From: WJJR01 sp964440935
GTDB taxonomy: Bacteria > Zixibacteria > MSB-5A5 > WJJR01
Assembly: GCA_964440935.1 (NCBI GenBank)
Contig: CAYTTY010000027.1
Span: 1 to 51,641, forward strand
Reading direction: 5' to 3'
DNA length: 51,641 bases
Below are positions 31,946-40,175 of the stretch, in pieces (the first letter of the stretch is position 1; the number at the start of each line of letters is the position of its first letter). A program made the translations under genes and the position numbers. The notes beneath the pieces are model-generated. The model saw only the letters and a program-made list of their open reading frames with translations, was not told where the DNA came from and ran no database searches.

Positions 31946-33178
31946 TCAATCGGCATTCTGTAAACGGAGTCGGAGCATGTTGAGCGCATGCTGGGCGGCG
32001 CGTTCGCGGATGATCTCGCGATCGCCGAGAAATTGACGTTTCTGCGTCTCTGTGTCGCGTTCCTTTTGAGCCAGCCCAAACCACACCAGTCCGACGGGTT
32101 TCTCCTCGGTGCCACCACTCGGGCCGGCGACGCCGGTGATGCCGATGCCGAAATCGGTTCCGCACCGTTTGCATGCACCGTCGGCGAGAGCGCGTGCCAC
32201 CTCCGGTGACACCGCACCATGCTTCTCGATGAGTGACTGATCGACACCGACTAAATTGATCTTAGCGTCATTATCGTAGGCGACAAACCCGCCGAAGACA
32301 TACGCCGATGATCCGGAGACATCGGTCAATCGTTTCGCGGTGAGTCCCCCGGTGCACGATTCGGCGAGTGCGACAGTCTTCTTCTGTTCAGTGAGCAGGC
32401 GGCCGACAACTGTTTCCAGGCCGATATCGTCTTCGGCATAAGCTGCTGCGCCGATCAGATCGTGTGCCTTGTCGGCGAATCGCTGTAACGCATTCAACGC
32501 ATCGGGTCCGGTGGCGGTGATGCGAATCTTGACGCCGAGGGGCGATGGGTAAAACGCGGCGCTGACGTCGGGCATTTCATTGATGAGCGGTTCGAGGCGC
32601 GTGTAGAGTTCCGATTCGGGCAGCCCGGTGGTCGACCAGGTGTGGCTCTCGTGACGTTCACGCAGGGTTGACTCGATTTTGGGCACGATGTGTTCACGGA
32701 TCATCGGTTCCATTTCGCGCGGAACGCCCGGCACTGCGACAATGTGCTTGCCCTCATCCTCGATGAGAATCCCGACCGCCGTGCCGACATCATTCGGGAT
32801 GAACTCGGCATCGGCCGGCAGGAGCGCCTGCCTTTCGAGATGTTCGTTGACGGCGCGTCCGGCACATTTGAAACGCCGCTTCAGTTGTTCGAGAATGTCA
32901 TCCTGATAAACGAGTTGACGGTCGAAGGCACGGGCGAGTGCTTTCTTGGTGACATCATCGTTCGTCGGCCCAAGGCCGCCGGAGACAATCACCCAGTCGG
33001 CACGCGACAGGCAATCGCGGATCGTGTCGATGATGACATCGTGTTCATCGGGGATGGTGATCTGGCGTTTGAGTTCGAGGCCGACACGCGCCAGTTGATC
33101 GCCGACAAACTGGGCGTTGGTGTTCAACGTGCGTCCGCCGAGCAGTTCGTTGCCGATGGTGATCAATTCGACGTGCAT
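31946..33178 (-). CDS. cinA: competence/damage-inducible protein CinA (NMN amidohydrolase)
   Basis: 410 aa, the long two-domain form. N-terminal molybdopterin-binding-like domain (LITIGNELLGGRTLNTNAQFVGDQL, VSGGLGPTNDDVTKKAL, VPGVPREM) and C-terminal PncC domain (ALAESCTGGLTAKRLTDV, GAVSPEVARALA, GITGVAGPSGGTEEKPVGLV). It recycles the ligase by-product NMN to nicotinate mononucleotide and often cleaves ADP-ribose. It is 9 bp after pgpA. AAGGG precedes the start. Confidence 0.95.
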   Translation of the reverse strand: MHVELITIGNELLGGRTLNTNAQFVGDQLARVGLELKRQITIPDEHDVIIDTIRDCLSRADWVIVSGGLGPTNDDVTKKALARAFDRQLVYQDDILEQLKRRFKCAGRAVNEHLERQALLPADAEFIPNDVGTAVGILIEDEGKHIVAVPGVPREMEPMIREHIVPKIESTLRERHESHTWSTTGLPESELYTRLEPLINEMPDVSAAFYPSPLGVKIRITATGPDALNALQRFADKAHDLIGAAAYAEDDIGLETVVGRLLTEQKKTVALAESCTGGLTAKRLTDVSGSSAYVFGGFVAYDNDAKINLVGVDQSLIEKHGAVSPEVARALADGACKRCGTDFGIGITGVAGPSGGTEEKPVGLVWFGLAQKERDTETQKRQFLGDREIIRERAAQHALNMLRLRLQNAD

Positions 33179-33187
33179 CTGACACCC

Positions 33188-33709
33188 TTAAAATGGATAC
33201 GTACGGGTCACGCCAAACCATGCCGGCCAGATGGTGATGACAATGCGCACCGCGATATTAGTATAAATCCCCGCCGCCAGGTCATCGGCCGTGACGCCCC
33301 AGCCGCCGGGCAGTTGCTCGAATTGCCGGCAGGGCCACGGCTTGGCGACATCGAGGATGCGGAAGAGGATGAACACCGGAATGATGACGTGCCAATGGGT
33401 TGGCAATCCGAGAAAGCAGATGAACACACCGGCGAATTCATCGATGACGATTCGCCCGGAGTCGGCGCCGAAGATCGCTTCGGCGTGATCGGCCACCCAG
33501 ATCGACGCGACCGCCATGGCGATTGTGGTGATCACATACAGCCAGTCGTTCTCCAGTCGCAGAATGCCCCACGCCAGAAATACCGCCGGAATCGATCCCC
33601 AACTGCCGGAGTAGGGGCGGATGAAGCCGAATCCCAAACCGGTGGCCAAAAACGCGATCACCGGCCGGGTTTTCCAATGTTGGGTGGGTGGGGTTTTGGT
33701 TGCGGCCAT
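33188..33709 (-). CDS. pgpA: phosphatidylglycerophosphatase A
   Basis: 173 aa membrane protein: GLGFGFIRPYSGSWGSIPAVF, IVIDEFAGVFICFLGLP, FRILDVAKPWPCRQFEQLPGGWGVTADDLAAGIY. These are the PgpA-family blocks with its acidic active-site residues. It removes the phosphate from phosphatidylglycerophosphate to give phosphatidylglycerol (EC 3.1.3.27). It works directly after PgsA, encoded upstream at 34600. Confidence 0.95.
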   Translation of the reverse strand: MAATKTPPTQHWKTRPVIAFLATGLGFGFIRPYSGSWGSIPAVFLAWGILRLENDWLYVITTIAMAVASIWVADHAEAIFGADSGRIVIDEFAGVFICFLGLPTHWHVIIPVFILFRILDVAKPWPCRQFEQLPGGWGVTADDLAAGIYTNIAVRIVITIWPAWFGVTRTYPF

Positions 33710-34012
33710 GCGCCTCAGAATTCCTATCCGGTCCTAGTGGTTTCGTTCGCGTTCTATCGTGGAGACACCCCTCGCCCCAGCCCTCTCCCCGCTGACAAGC
33801 GCGGGGAGAGGGGGCTAAGGCCTGAGGTCGCGCAGTTCAGTACACACCCAATTGCCGTCTTGCCGAATTCACTTAAGGGAGAAGGCATCTGCTTTCTGGG
33901 GCCGCGCGAGGAAGCAGATTCCTCGCTCCGCTCGGAATGACAAGAAGTTGGTTCGGGTCCACAATTCGTAGTCATGGATGTTCTTGACATTGATGGCATG
34001 GTCGTCTGCGGG
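33710..34012. repeat. pgsA-pgpA gap with C-rich hairpin and GGAATGAC-type repeat
   Basis: 303 bp without a gene. CCCTCTCCCCGC (33781-33792) pairs with GCGGGGAGAGGG (33801-33812), the same motif as in the recX-alaS gap. GAAGCAGATTCCTCGCTCCG (about 33909-33928), followed by CTCGGAATGAC, is a dispersed intergenic repeat type seen in many genomes. Confidence 0.45.
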
Positions 34013-34600
34013 TTATCGCATTACGTTTCGGATCAGCGCTGCGTTTCGAACCATATAGTCGATGCCGGTGGCGACGGTGATGATCATGGTGAGGCCCATC
34101 AGGACATCGAAGACGATAATCGTCGTATTGCTTTCAAACATCGGCCAATTGTAGCCGAGCGGAATGAGCGCCGTCTTCAAATAAACAAACAGGAGAATTA
34201 CGCTGATGGTCAACATTTGCAGGGCGGTTTTGATGCGCGCCCAGAAGCTGGGGACTATCAGCATGCCACGGTAAGCCGCCATTGACCGGATACCGGTGAT
34301 GAGAAACTCGCGCGCCACAATCACAATCACCATCCAGCCGCGCACATACCCCAACGCGACCAGCGCGATCATGGCGGTTGAGGTGAGGATCTTGTCGGCG
34401 AGCGGATCCATGAATTTGCCGAATCCGGTGACCCGCCCGGTCTTTCGCGCGAAGTAACCGTCGCCCAAATCAGTCAGGGCCGCGATGACGAACACCACCA
34501 GCGAGGCCAGCTTGGCACGGGTGTCCTCAATCAGGATCAACGCCATAAAGACCGGGGAGAGGGCAATCCGTGTCAGGGTGAGTTTGTTGGGGAGATTCAT
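34013..34600 (-). CDS. pgsA: CDP-diacylglycerol--glycerol-3-phosphate 3-phosphatidyltransferase
   Basis: 195 aa from ATG 34600 (MNLPNKLTLTRI); the frame is open to 34696 but the upstream part is not typical. The CDP-alcohol phosphotransferase motif DLGDGYFARKTG...FGKFMDPLADK is intact, with several transmembrane helices. It makes phosphatidylglycerophosphate (EC 2.7.8.5) in the inner membrane. First gene of the leftward pgsA-pgpA-cinA-thpR run; divergent from the gene at 34774. Confidence 0.95.
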   Translation of the reverse strand: MNLPNKLTLTRIALSPVFMALILIEDTRAKLASLVVFVIAALTDLGDGYFARKTGRVTGFGKFMDPLADKILTSTAMIALVALGYVRGWMVIVIVAREFLITGIRSMAAYRGMLIVPSFWARIKTALQMLTISVILLFVYLKTALIPLGYNWPMFESNTTIIVFDVLMGLTMIITVATGIDYMVRNAALIRNVMR

Positions 34601-34773
34601 CGCCGGTCCGTGGACTCCGGACTTCGTCGGAGCGGCCTGGTTGGGGTGTCCGCCGTCTGAGTGAAGGATGGTAGTGCGGCGACCGGTGGAAGTCAACGTG
34701 TCGATGCGTCACAGCGACGATTCCCGTTCACATCTCTTGACAGAATCACCGGCGGGCGCAACACTGCATCATT

Positions 34774-36597
34774 ATGGAGACATCATTCACAGATTTGGAT
34801 TTTGACTGGCACGCCGAACGGACGGCCCAGGCGCGGGACGTATCGCGATTTGGCGGCGAATTGGACCGGGCACTGTCGTTGCGCAGCCGCACGCCATCGG
34901 TGCGGGCAGCCGCCGAACGCGCCCATGATCAGTTTGAGCGCTTGAAGCGGCGTCTCGACAGCCGCGCGGTACGGTTTGGTGACCAATGGGATCAGTTGCT
35001 GGAGACCGCCGAACGCTTGCGCCGCGAGCGCGACCGTCTGCTGGCGCTCGCTGATCTCGATGAACGCATTACCTCCGGCGCGGATATCGAGGAGATTTTG
35101 GATGAGACGCTGCACTGCGTCAATCGGTCGTTGTCGTGTGATGGTGCATTCATCGTGCTGCACGACGTTGACGGACGCTCGTATCGTCATGCAACGGAAC
35201 GGCGCAAGGGACGTCCGTGGCCGGTGGCCGCCGACCGTGAACTGGCGGGGTGGCTGGTCAACGGTGTTCGCGGTGACCGTCGCATCGTGCTTGAGGGTCG
35301 TCCGGTCGGTACCGGTCCGCGTGAACGGACACGGTCTGCACACTGGCTGGCCGTGGCGGTTGGCCACGACAGTGAACATTACGGTGCGATCGTCAGCGGG
35401 CGTACCGTCACCGAAACATCGTTTGTGGATGATGAAGCGGATGCCTTGGGGGCGATTGCGCAGCGATTGGGTCGGGCGTTGGCGGTACGGGTGGGAGTGA
35501 GTGCTCGTCCGGTGCCCGGCGCCGGTCCCAAGCCGGAGGGATTTGAGCAGTTGTGGGGTGAATCACCGTCTTTCAAGCGCGCGTTGGCGCTGGCCGCCAA
35601 CTACGCCGCAAGTGATTCGCCGGTCGTGGTCGAAGGCGAACCCGGTACCGGCCGTGAGACACTGTCCCGTGCCATTCATGAGCGGTCGGCGCGACAGGGT
35701 GGGCCATTTGTGGTCGCGCGGATCTCCGAACTGCCCGACGATGTGGTGTCGCGCACGTTGTTTGGCAGCACGACCAAGACATCCGATGGCTCGGTGCAGG
35801 ACCGTCCGGGCGATCTGGAAATGGCCGACGGCGGGACGTTGTTCATCGATTCGATTGCCGCACTGAGCCCGGTGCATCAAGTGCGTCTGCTGCAGTTTCT
35901 TCAGGAAGGTGTCTTTGAGCGCGACGGTGACCGGACACGGCGCCGGGCCGACGTGCGGCTGATGTTTGCCACCGTCGTGGATTTGGATCGGTTGTATTCC
36001 GATGGACGGTTGCGGCGGGAGTTGTACTATCTGATCGCCGTGGCGCGTGTCTGGCTGCCGCCGTTGCGCGAACGCGGCAACGATATCGTCGAGTTGGCGC
36101 GACGCTTCGCGCAGGAGGCGGCGCGCCGTCATGGAAAACAGATTGAGGGGATCGACGTGGCCGCAGGCAGTGTGCTCAACGCGGCGCGGTTTCGCGGCAA
36201 CGTCAGCCAATTGTCGCAGGTGATCGAACGTGCGGTGTTGATTGCCGACGGTCCGTTGATTTCACCGTATGACTTCCCCGACCTGGAAACCGATACACCG
36301 GCGCCGCCGCGCGTGGAGTCGGTGGAGTGGGTCGACCGTGCCGCATCGGCGGTGCGCATGGCGCTCACTGCCGGCAACGCCGGTGATTACGCGGCGTTGA
36401 AACGGGCGAAGCGTGACATCATTGCCGCGTTGCACAGTGCGTTTGTGGACGGTGTGACGGCCGCGGTGGGCACATCACCGTCACGTGCAGCGCGTCATTG
36501 TCAATTGCATCGCATCCAGTGGCAACGGTTGCGTGCAACCGCCGCGGACGTGACGTCGGACACGCACAGCGAAGCAGTTCACGTAACTGACAATTAA
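34774..36597 (+). CDS. sigma-54 activator-like protein with degenerate AAA+ domain
   Basis: 607 aa. Coiled coil (about 45-95), GAF-like sensor (about 95-240), and a NtrC-type AAA+ module (about 258-500: GESPSFKRALALAANYA, ADGGTLFIDSI, LPPLRERGNDI). Key residues have changed. Walker A is GEPGTGRE (288-295), with Arg in place of the essential Lys. Walker B ends in D-S (359-360) instead of D-E. The GAFTGA loop that contacts sigma-54 is missing (LFGSTTKTSDGSVQDRPG), and the sensor-I Asn is lost (MFATVVDL). A Fis-like C-terminus is only weakly visible (SRAARHCQLHRIQWQRL). It probably no longer hydrolyses ATP or activates sigma-54 and may act as a GAF-controlled scaffold or regulator. Confidence 0.8.
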   Translation: METSFTDLDFDWHAERTAQARDVSRFGGELDRALSLRSRTPSVRAAAERAHDQFERLKRRLDSRAVRFGDQWDQLLETAERLRRERDRLLALADLDERITSGADIEEILDETLHCVNRSLSCDGAFIVLHDVDGRSYRHATERRKGRPWPVAADRELAGWLVNGVRGDRRIVLEGRPVGTGPRERTRSAHWLAVAVGHDSEHYGAIVSGRTVTETSFVDDEADALGAIAQRLGRALAVRVGVSARPVPGAGPKPEGFEQLWGESPSFKRALALAANYAASDSPVVVEGEPGTGRETLSRAIHERSARQGGPFVVARISELPDDVVSRTLFGSTTKTSDGSVQDRPGDLEMADGGTLFIDSIAALSPVHQVRLLQFLQEGVFERDGDRTRRRADVRLMFATVVDLDRLYSDGRLRRELYYLIAVARVWLPPLRERGNDIVELARRFAQEAARRHGKQIEGIDVAAGSVLNAARFRGNVSQLSQVIERAVLIADGPLISPYDFPDLETDTPAPPRVESVEWVDRAASAVRMALTAGNAGDYAALKRAKRDIIAALHSAFVDGVTAAVGTSPSRAARHCQLHRIQWQRLRATAADVTSDTHSEAVHVTDN

Positions 36598-36878
36598 TGT
36601 AACATCTATGTTTCGTGCGTTACGTTGATGATCCATACGGCATTTCTCCTTTGCCATATGGGGAGTTACCGATAGTTTGCTGTCCTCTGCAACAAGATTG
36701 TTACACATTGGCCGATCTTGAAAAAAGTACAAGAGAATTTCCTTGCGCAAAGTGACCACCCTTCATATGCGTGGGGTGTCTGCCGATAGATAAAATGCGG
36801 CCAGACAACAAGATCGACAGGAACAAGCCGCTTGGGAAATGGTTCACAAGGTGGCTTGAGCCACGAGGAGCAGGGCAA

Positions 36879-37217
36879 ATGAGGCAGGCGACACCGCTGA
36901 CCGACCAGATTTACCGTTCGGCGATTGAAGCAGCGGAACATCTGGGCTCACCCGTCGACGCGGGGAGTGCGGCGCGCGCATTGGCCTACGAACTGGAGTT
37001 GCGCGGGCTGCGGGTGGGGCCCGTGACGCGCGAGCACGCGCTCGACAATGTCGACATGCTGGTGGTGGAAGATCACGACGGTGTGTGCGTGTCGGCGGGC
37101 GAGCCGAACAACGATGACATCGATCTGGGTGGACTCTTGCGGCGGCATCAGTGGCGCCGCGTGCACGGTGTCACGGTCGAGAATGACGCGTTGCGCATCA
37201 AGACTGTCGTCGGTTAA
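36879..37217 (+). CDS. small protein resembling a degenerate GxxExxY protein
   Basis: 112 aa from ATG 36879, set by GAGGAG 8 nt upstream; the open frame to 36771 is not used. TPLTDQIYRSAIEAAEHLG...AARALAYELELRGLRVG resembles the N-terminal helices of GxxExxY (PDDEXK-like) proteins. The name motif and the nuclease Asp/Glu-x-Lys are not preserved (SPVDAGSAARAL; VCVSAGEP). Weak similarity, so function unknown. It lies 281 bp after the AAA+ gene and 99 bp before the H1-like gene, same strand. The gap 36598-36878 shows nothing recognisable. Confidence 0.55.
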   Translation: MRQATPLTDQIYRSAIEAAEHLGSPVDAGSAARALAYELELRGLRVGPVTREHALDNVDMLVVEDHDGVCVSAGEPNNDDIDLGGLLRRHQWRRVHGVTVENDALRIKTVVG

Positions 37218-37316
37218 CCGATCTGTTTTAGTAAGTCATAAACAAGGCCAAGAGAGTTGTCAGTGAATAGTCAATGGTACCAACACCCAACACCACGTTT
37301 CAGGAGGTGAACACTC

Positions 37317-37985
37317 ATGCCGGTGAAACGAACCACACGCAAGTCGACCGCGAAGAAGTCGACTGCACGCAAGACCACCGCTCGTAAGGCGGGAACCAAA
37401 AAACGCACCACCAAACGGGCGACCACTCGTAAGACGACAGCGCGCAAGCCGGCGCGTCGGAGCACCGCGCGGAAGACCACGGCCCGTAAGAGCACGGCTC
37501 GCAAGGCCACGGGTCGCAAGACCACAGCCCGTAAAGCGACTAGCCGCAAGACGACGGCTCGTAAGACGACGGGCCGTAAGACCACGGCTCGCAAGGCGAC
37601 GGGACGGAAGACGACGGCCCGCAAGGCGACCGGCCGCAAGACGACGGCTCGCAAGGCGACGGGCCGTAAGACCACGGCTCGGAAGACGACCGCTCGTAAG
37701 GCGACGGGACGCAAGCGCACCGCCCGGAAGGCAACCGGCCGTAAGACCACGGCTCGGAAGGCAACCGGCCGCAAGACGACGGCTCGCAAGGCGACGGGGC
37801 GTAAGCGGACCGCTCGGAAGACCACCGGCCGTAAGACCACGGCTCGGAAGGCGACCGGTCGGAAGACCACCGCTCGGAAGACAACGGCGGGCAAAACCAC
37901 GCGTCGTAAATCCACCGCAAAGCGCGCGACCGCGCGTCGTTCCGCGGGTGCACGCCGCGTGGCGCGTAAGCGCACGGCTGAATAA
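37317..37985 (+). CDS. histone H1-like repeat protein (KTTARKATGR repeats)
   Basis: 222 aa with AGGAGGTGA 6 nt before the ATG, a very strong ribosome binding site. Nearly the whole protein is a 10-residue Lys/Arg/Thr/Ala/Gly repeat (KATGRKTTAR and variants), with a 30-bp DNA repeat period from about 37490 to 37900. It ends in an Arg/Ala/Ser-rich tail (RRSAGARRVARKRTAE). It is like bacterial H1/Hc-type proteins that bind DNA through charge. It is the same repeat type as the N-terminus of the SWIB protein at 14071, without SWIB. Likely abundant and nucleoid-associated. Followed by a strong terminator. Confidence 0.9.
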   Translation: MPVKRTTRKSTAKKSTARKTTARKAGTKKRTTKRATTRKTTARKPARRSTARKTTARKSTARKATGRKTTARKATSRKTTARKTTGRKTTARKATGRKTTARKATGRKTTARKATGRKTTARKTTARKATGRKRTARKATGRKTTARKATGRKTTARKATGRKRTARKTTGRKTTARKATGRKTTARKTTAGKTTRRKSTAKRATARRSAGARRVARKRTAE

Positions 37986-38043
37986 TGTCAATGCGACATC
38001 GGTCCGGCACTGATAGAACAGCGCCGGACCCCCAGCTCACATG

Positions 38044-38078
38044 ACCGACCGGTCTCAACGCCGGTCGGTTTGTTTTTT
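38044..38078 (+). terminator. rho-independent terminator of the H1-like gene
   Basis: ACCGACCGG - TCTCAACG - CCGGTCGGT followed by TTGTTTTTT: a 9-bp perfect stem plus U-run. It overlaps the last codons (K-K-Q-T-D-R-R-stop) of the convergent gene ending at 38055. Confidence 0.9.
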
Positions 38079-38561
38079 GGATGTGGCGCTCTCGTCGGGT
38101 TGGAATTGATACGAGGTTAACCGCGTGTATTTGCCGTTGGTGCGCCCCATCATCTTTTCCATGATGAGCTCGCGGCGCAACGTGCAGACGTCGGAATGAA
38201 AGCGTCCGAGAATCTTGTTCACTTCGGTCTCGGGATAGACCTGTCCCGGTTCGAACTCCTTCAGCAACCGTTCGAGAATCACGACACGCTTTTTGCGTTG
38301 GGCCGGGATTTCGGTCAGCTCCCCGTTGACAAAGAACGCGTGTTCCACCTTCTGACGGTAGGTCGGGCGATTCTGATTCGAGCGCGCCTCCAGCCAGGCG
38401 ACGAGTTGATCCTCGGCGACGCGCCAGTCTTTCCCGATTTTGTAACCCGGGATCTCCCCGGTTTGGAGTTTGCGCACGACCACCTGCTGATTGAGCTTGA
38501 GCTTTTCGGCGACTTCGGCGGAGGTTAGGAAGACGGTATTTTGGAAGTTAACGACGGGCAT
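38055..38561 (-). CDS. excisionase-like HTH + DUF2087 regulator
   Basis: 168 aa from ATG 38561, with AGGAGA 5 nt upstream. N-terminal helix-turn-helix of the HTH_17/excisionase type (FLTSAEVAEKLKLNQQVVVRKLQTGEIPGYKIGKDWRVAEDQLVAWLEA). The C-terminal DUF2087 domain is KKRVVILERLLKEFEPGQVYPETEVNKILGRFHSDVCTLRREL. This pairing is found in small DNA-binding regulators of unknown regulon. Its 3' end encodes the stem of the neighbouring terminator. A palindrome just upstream (38590-38614) could be its own operator. Confidence 0.85.
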   Translation of the reverse strand: MPVVNFQNTVFLTSAEVAEKLKLNQQVVVRKLQTGEIPGYKIGKDWRVAEDQLVAWLEARSNQNRPTYRQKVEHAFFVNGELTEIPAQRKKRVVILERLLKEFEPGQVYPETEVNKILGRFHSDVCTLRRELIMEKMMGRTNGKYTRLTSYQFQPDESATSKKQTDRR

Positions 38562-38589
38562 GTTAGTCTCCTGTCTTTGAAAGTACGTC

Positions 38590-38614
38590 ACAATACGTAA
38601 TAGTACGTTATTGT
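38590..38614. promoter_or_regulatory. candidate operator (TACGT repeats)
   Basis: ACAATACGTAATAGTACGTTATTGT is an imperfect palindrome. With a further TACGT at 38584 it gives three TACGT copies spaced about one helical turn apart. It lies 29 bp upstream of the HTH-DUF2087 start, so it may be an autoregulatory site. Inference. Confidence 0.4.
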
Positions 38615-38748
38615 ATTTGGGTCCTGTTTGATCCCTCTCCCCCTGTGCCCTCCCGTCCCAGCTTTCCGATTGACATGCGCAACTTGTTGATTTTCATTGT
38701 CATACCCGATTGGGGAAAACTGCGAGTACAGATCCGAATTGGTCATTG

Positions 38749-40062
38749 ATGGCGATTTTTAAGTCTAAAGGCGAAGACGAGCCGGGCGTCAGCCCCGAGC
38801 TGCAACGTCTCCGAAGCGAAAACAAGCGTCTCCACCGTGCGGTCGAGGAGCTGTCGATTCTCAACGAGATCGCACTGGCGGTGAACTCGACAATGGAGCC
38901 GGAGGAAATCAACCAGCTCATTGTCGGCAAATGCGTCAAGCGTGTCGGAGTTGAGCAGGGGAGCATTCACCTCTTCGGCGAGGCCAAGGAGGATATGGCC
39001 AAGACGTTAGTGCGCGTGTACGACCGGGACCAGAGCGGATTGCCGATGCGGCTGGGCATCCAACTGACGGGGTGGATGCACAAAAACCGCCGTCCGTTGC
39101 TGGTCAATGATCTTGCGAGTGACGAGCGGTTCGCCGGGGCCGACACACAGAATCTCAGCATCAAGTCGGTGTTGTCGGTGCCATTGGAGTTAAAGGGCCG
39201 TCTGATTGGCATTCTCAATCTGTTCAACAAGACGCAGGGTGAATTCACCAACGAGGATTCGCGCCTGGTGGCGATCATCGGTGCGCAATGCGCGCAGGTG
39301 ATCGAGAACGCGCGGTTGTATGTCGAGGAACAGAAGCTGAAACACTTGCAAGAAGACCTGCGTCACGCCAGTGCGATCCAGCAGCAACTGTTGCCGAGCG
39401 CGCCGCCGGAGATTCCCGGGCTGCAGGCGGCCGGGGTATCGCATCCGGCGCGCGACGTTGGCGGCGACTACTTCGATTTTATCGAATTGGGCAACAACCG
39501 CTGGGGGATCGCGGTGGGCGACGTCTCCGGTAAGGGAATGCCGGCGGCACTGACGATGGCGAATTTGCAGGCGTTGTTGCGTGGGTTTGCCAATTCATCT
39601 CACACCGTCGCACCGTGTATCACCGAGGTCAATCGTCTGCTGTCGAGTTCCACCGGCAGCAAAACGTTCGTCACGCTCGTGTACGCGGTCTATGATGCCA
39701 ACACACGCCAGTTGACGTATTGTAATGCCGGACACAATCCGCCGTATTTGTTCCGTGCCGATGGGACGATCGAGGAATTGACCGTTGGCGGTTTGGTCAC
39801 TGGTGCGTTTGATTTCTCTGCCTACGAAGAGGCCACAATTACGCTGAATCCCGGCGAGCGGCTGGTGATTTTTACCGACGGGGTGACCGAGGCAGCCAAT
39901 CCCGAAGACGAGCAATTTGAAGAAGAACGTCTGATTGAATCGATCAAGGGGTACACCGGCACGGCACAGGGGCTGATCGACAAGGTGCTGGCCGACGTGC
40001 TCGCGTTTCAGAAAGACGCGCCGGTGGCCGATGACATCACACTGGTCTGCCTGCAATCGTAA
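38749..40062 (+). CDS. GAF-domain PP2C-type serine phosphatase (RsbU/SpoIIE family)
   Basis: 437 aa from ATG 38749; a TTG at 38710 would add 13 aa without a ribosome binding site. Coiled coil (about 15-40), GAF (about 45-200: SVLSVPLELKGRLIGILNLFNK), linker helix, then the PP2C phosphatase (PARDVGGDYFDFIEL, VGDVSGKGMPAALTMA, YCNAGHNPPYLFRADG, VIFTDGVTEAAN, ADDITLVCLQS) with its metal-binding Asp residues intact. Such proteins dephosphorylate anti-sigma-factor antagonists in partner-switching stress pathways. No partner genes are adjacent. Cytoplasmic. Confidence 0.92.
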   Translation: MAIFKSKGEDEPGVSPELQRLRSENKRLHRAVEELSILNEIALAVNSTMEPEEINQLIVGKCVKRVGVEQGSIHLFGEAKEDMAKTLVRVYDRDQSGLPMRLGIQLTGWMHKNRRPLLVNDLASDERFAGADTQNLSIKSVLSVPLELKGRLIGILNLFNKTQGEFTNEDSRLVAIIGAQCAQVIENARLYVEEQKLKHLQEDLRHASAIQQQLLPSAPPEIPGLQAAGVSHPARDVGGDYFDFIELGNNRWGIAVGDVSGKGMPAALTMANLQALLRGFANSSHTVAPCITEVNRLLSSSTGSKTFVTLVYAVYDANTRQLTYCNAGHNPPYLFRADGTIEELTVGGLVTGAFDFSAYEEATITLNPGERLVIFTDGVTEAANPEDEQFEEERLIESIKGYTGTAQGLIDKVLADVLAFQKDAPVADDITLVCLQS

Positions 40063-40175
40063 TCTACTCCACGTGTAGGTAGGTTCGCCCTGTCCGTTGA
40101 TGCCGAGGGGGAGTCGTCATTGGCGATCACTCACCGCGCTGAACACCCGAATCACCTATTGATCAGGATGCCACA

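Noticed and set aside
37490..37900. Possible CRISPR array because of 30-bp period
   Set aside because: The period is a coding repeat (10 codons) in an open frame, with no unique spacers.
37260..37991. Long Arg/Leu/Val-repeat frames antisense to the H1-like gene
   Set aside because: Arise from the 30-bp repeat on the opposite strand; the plus-strand frame has a strong ribosome binding site and terminator.
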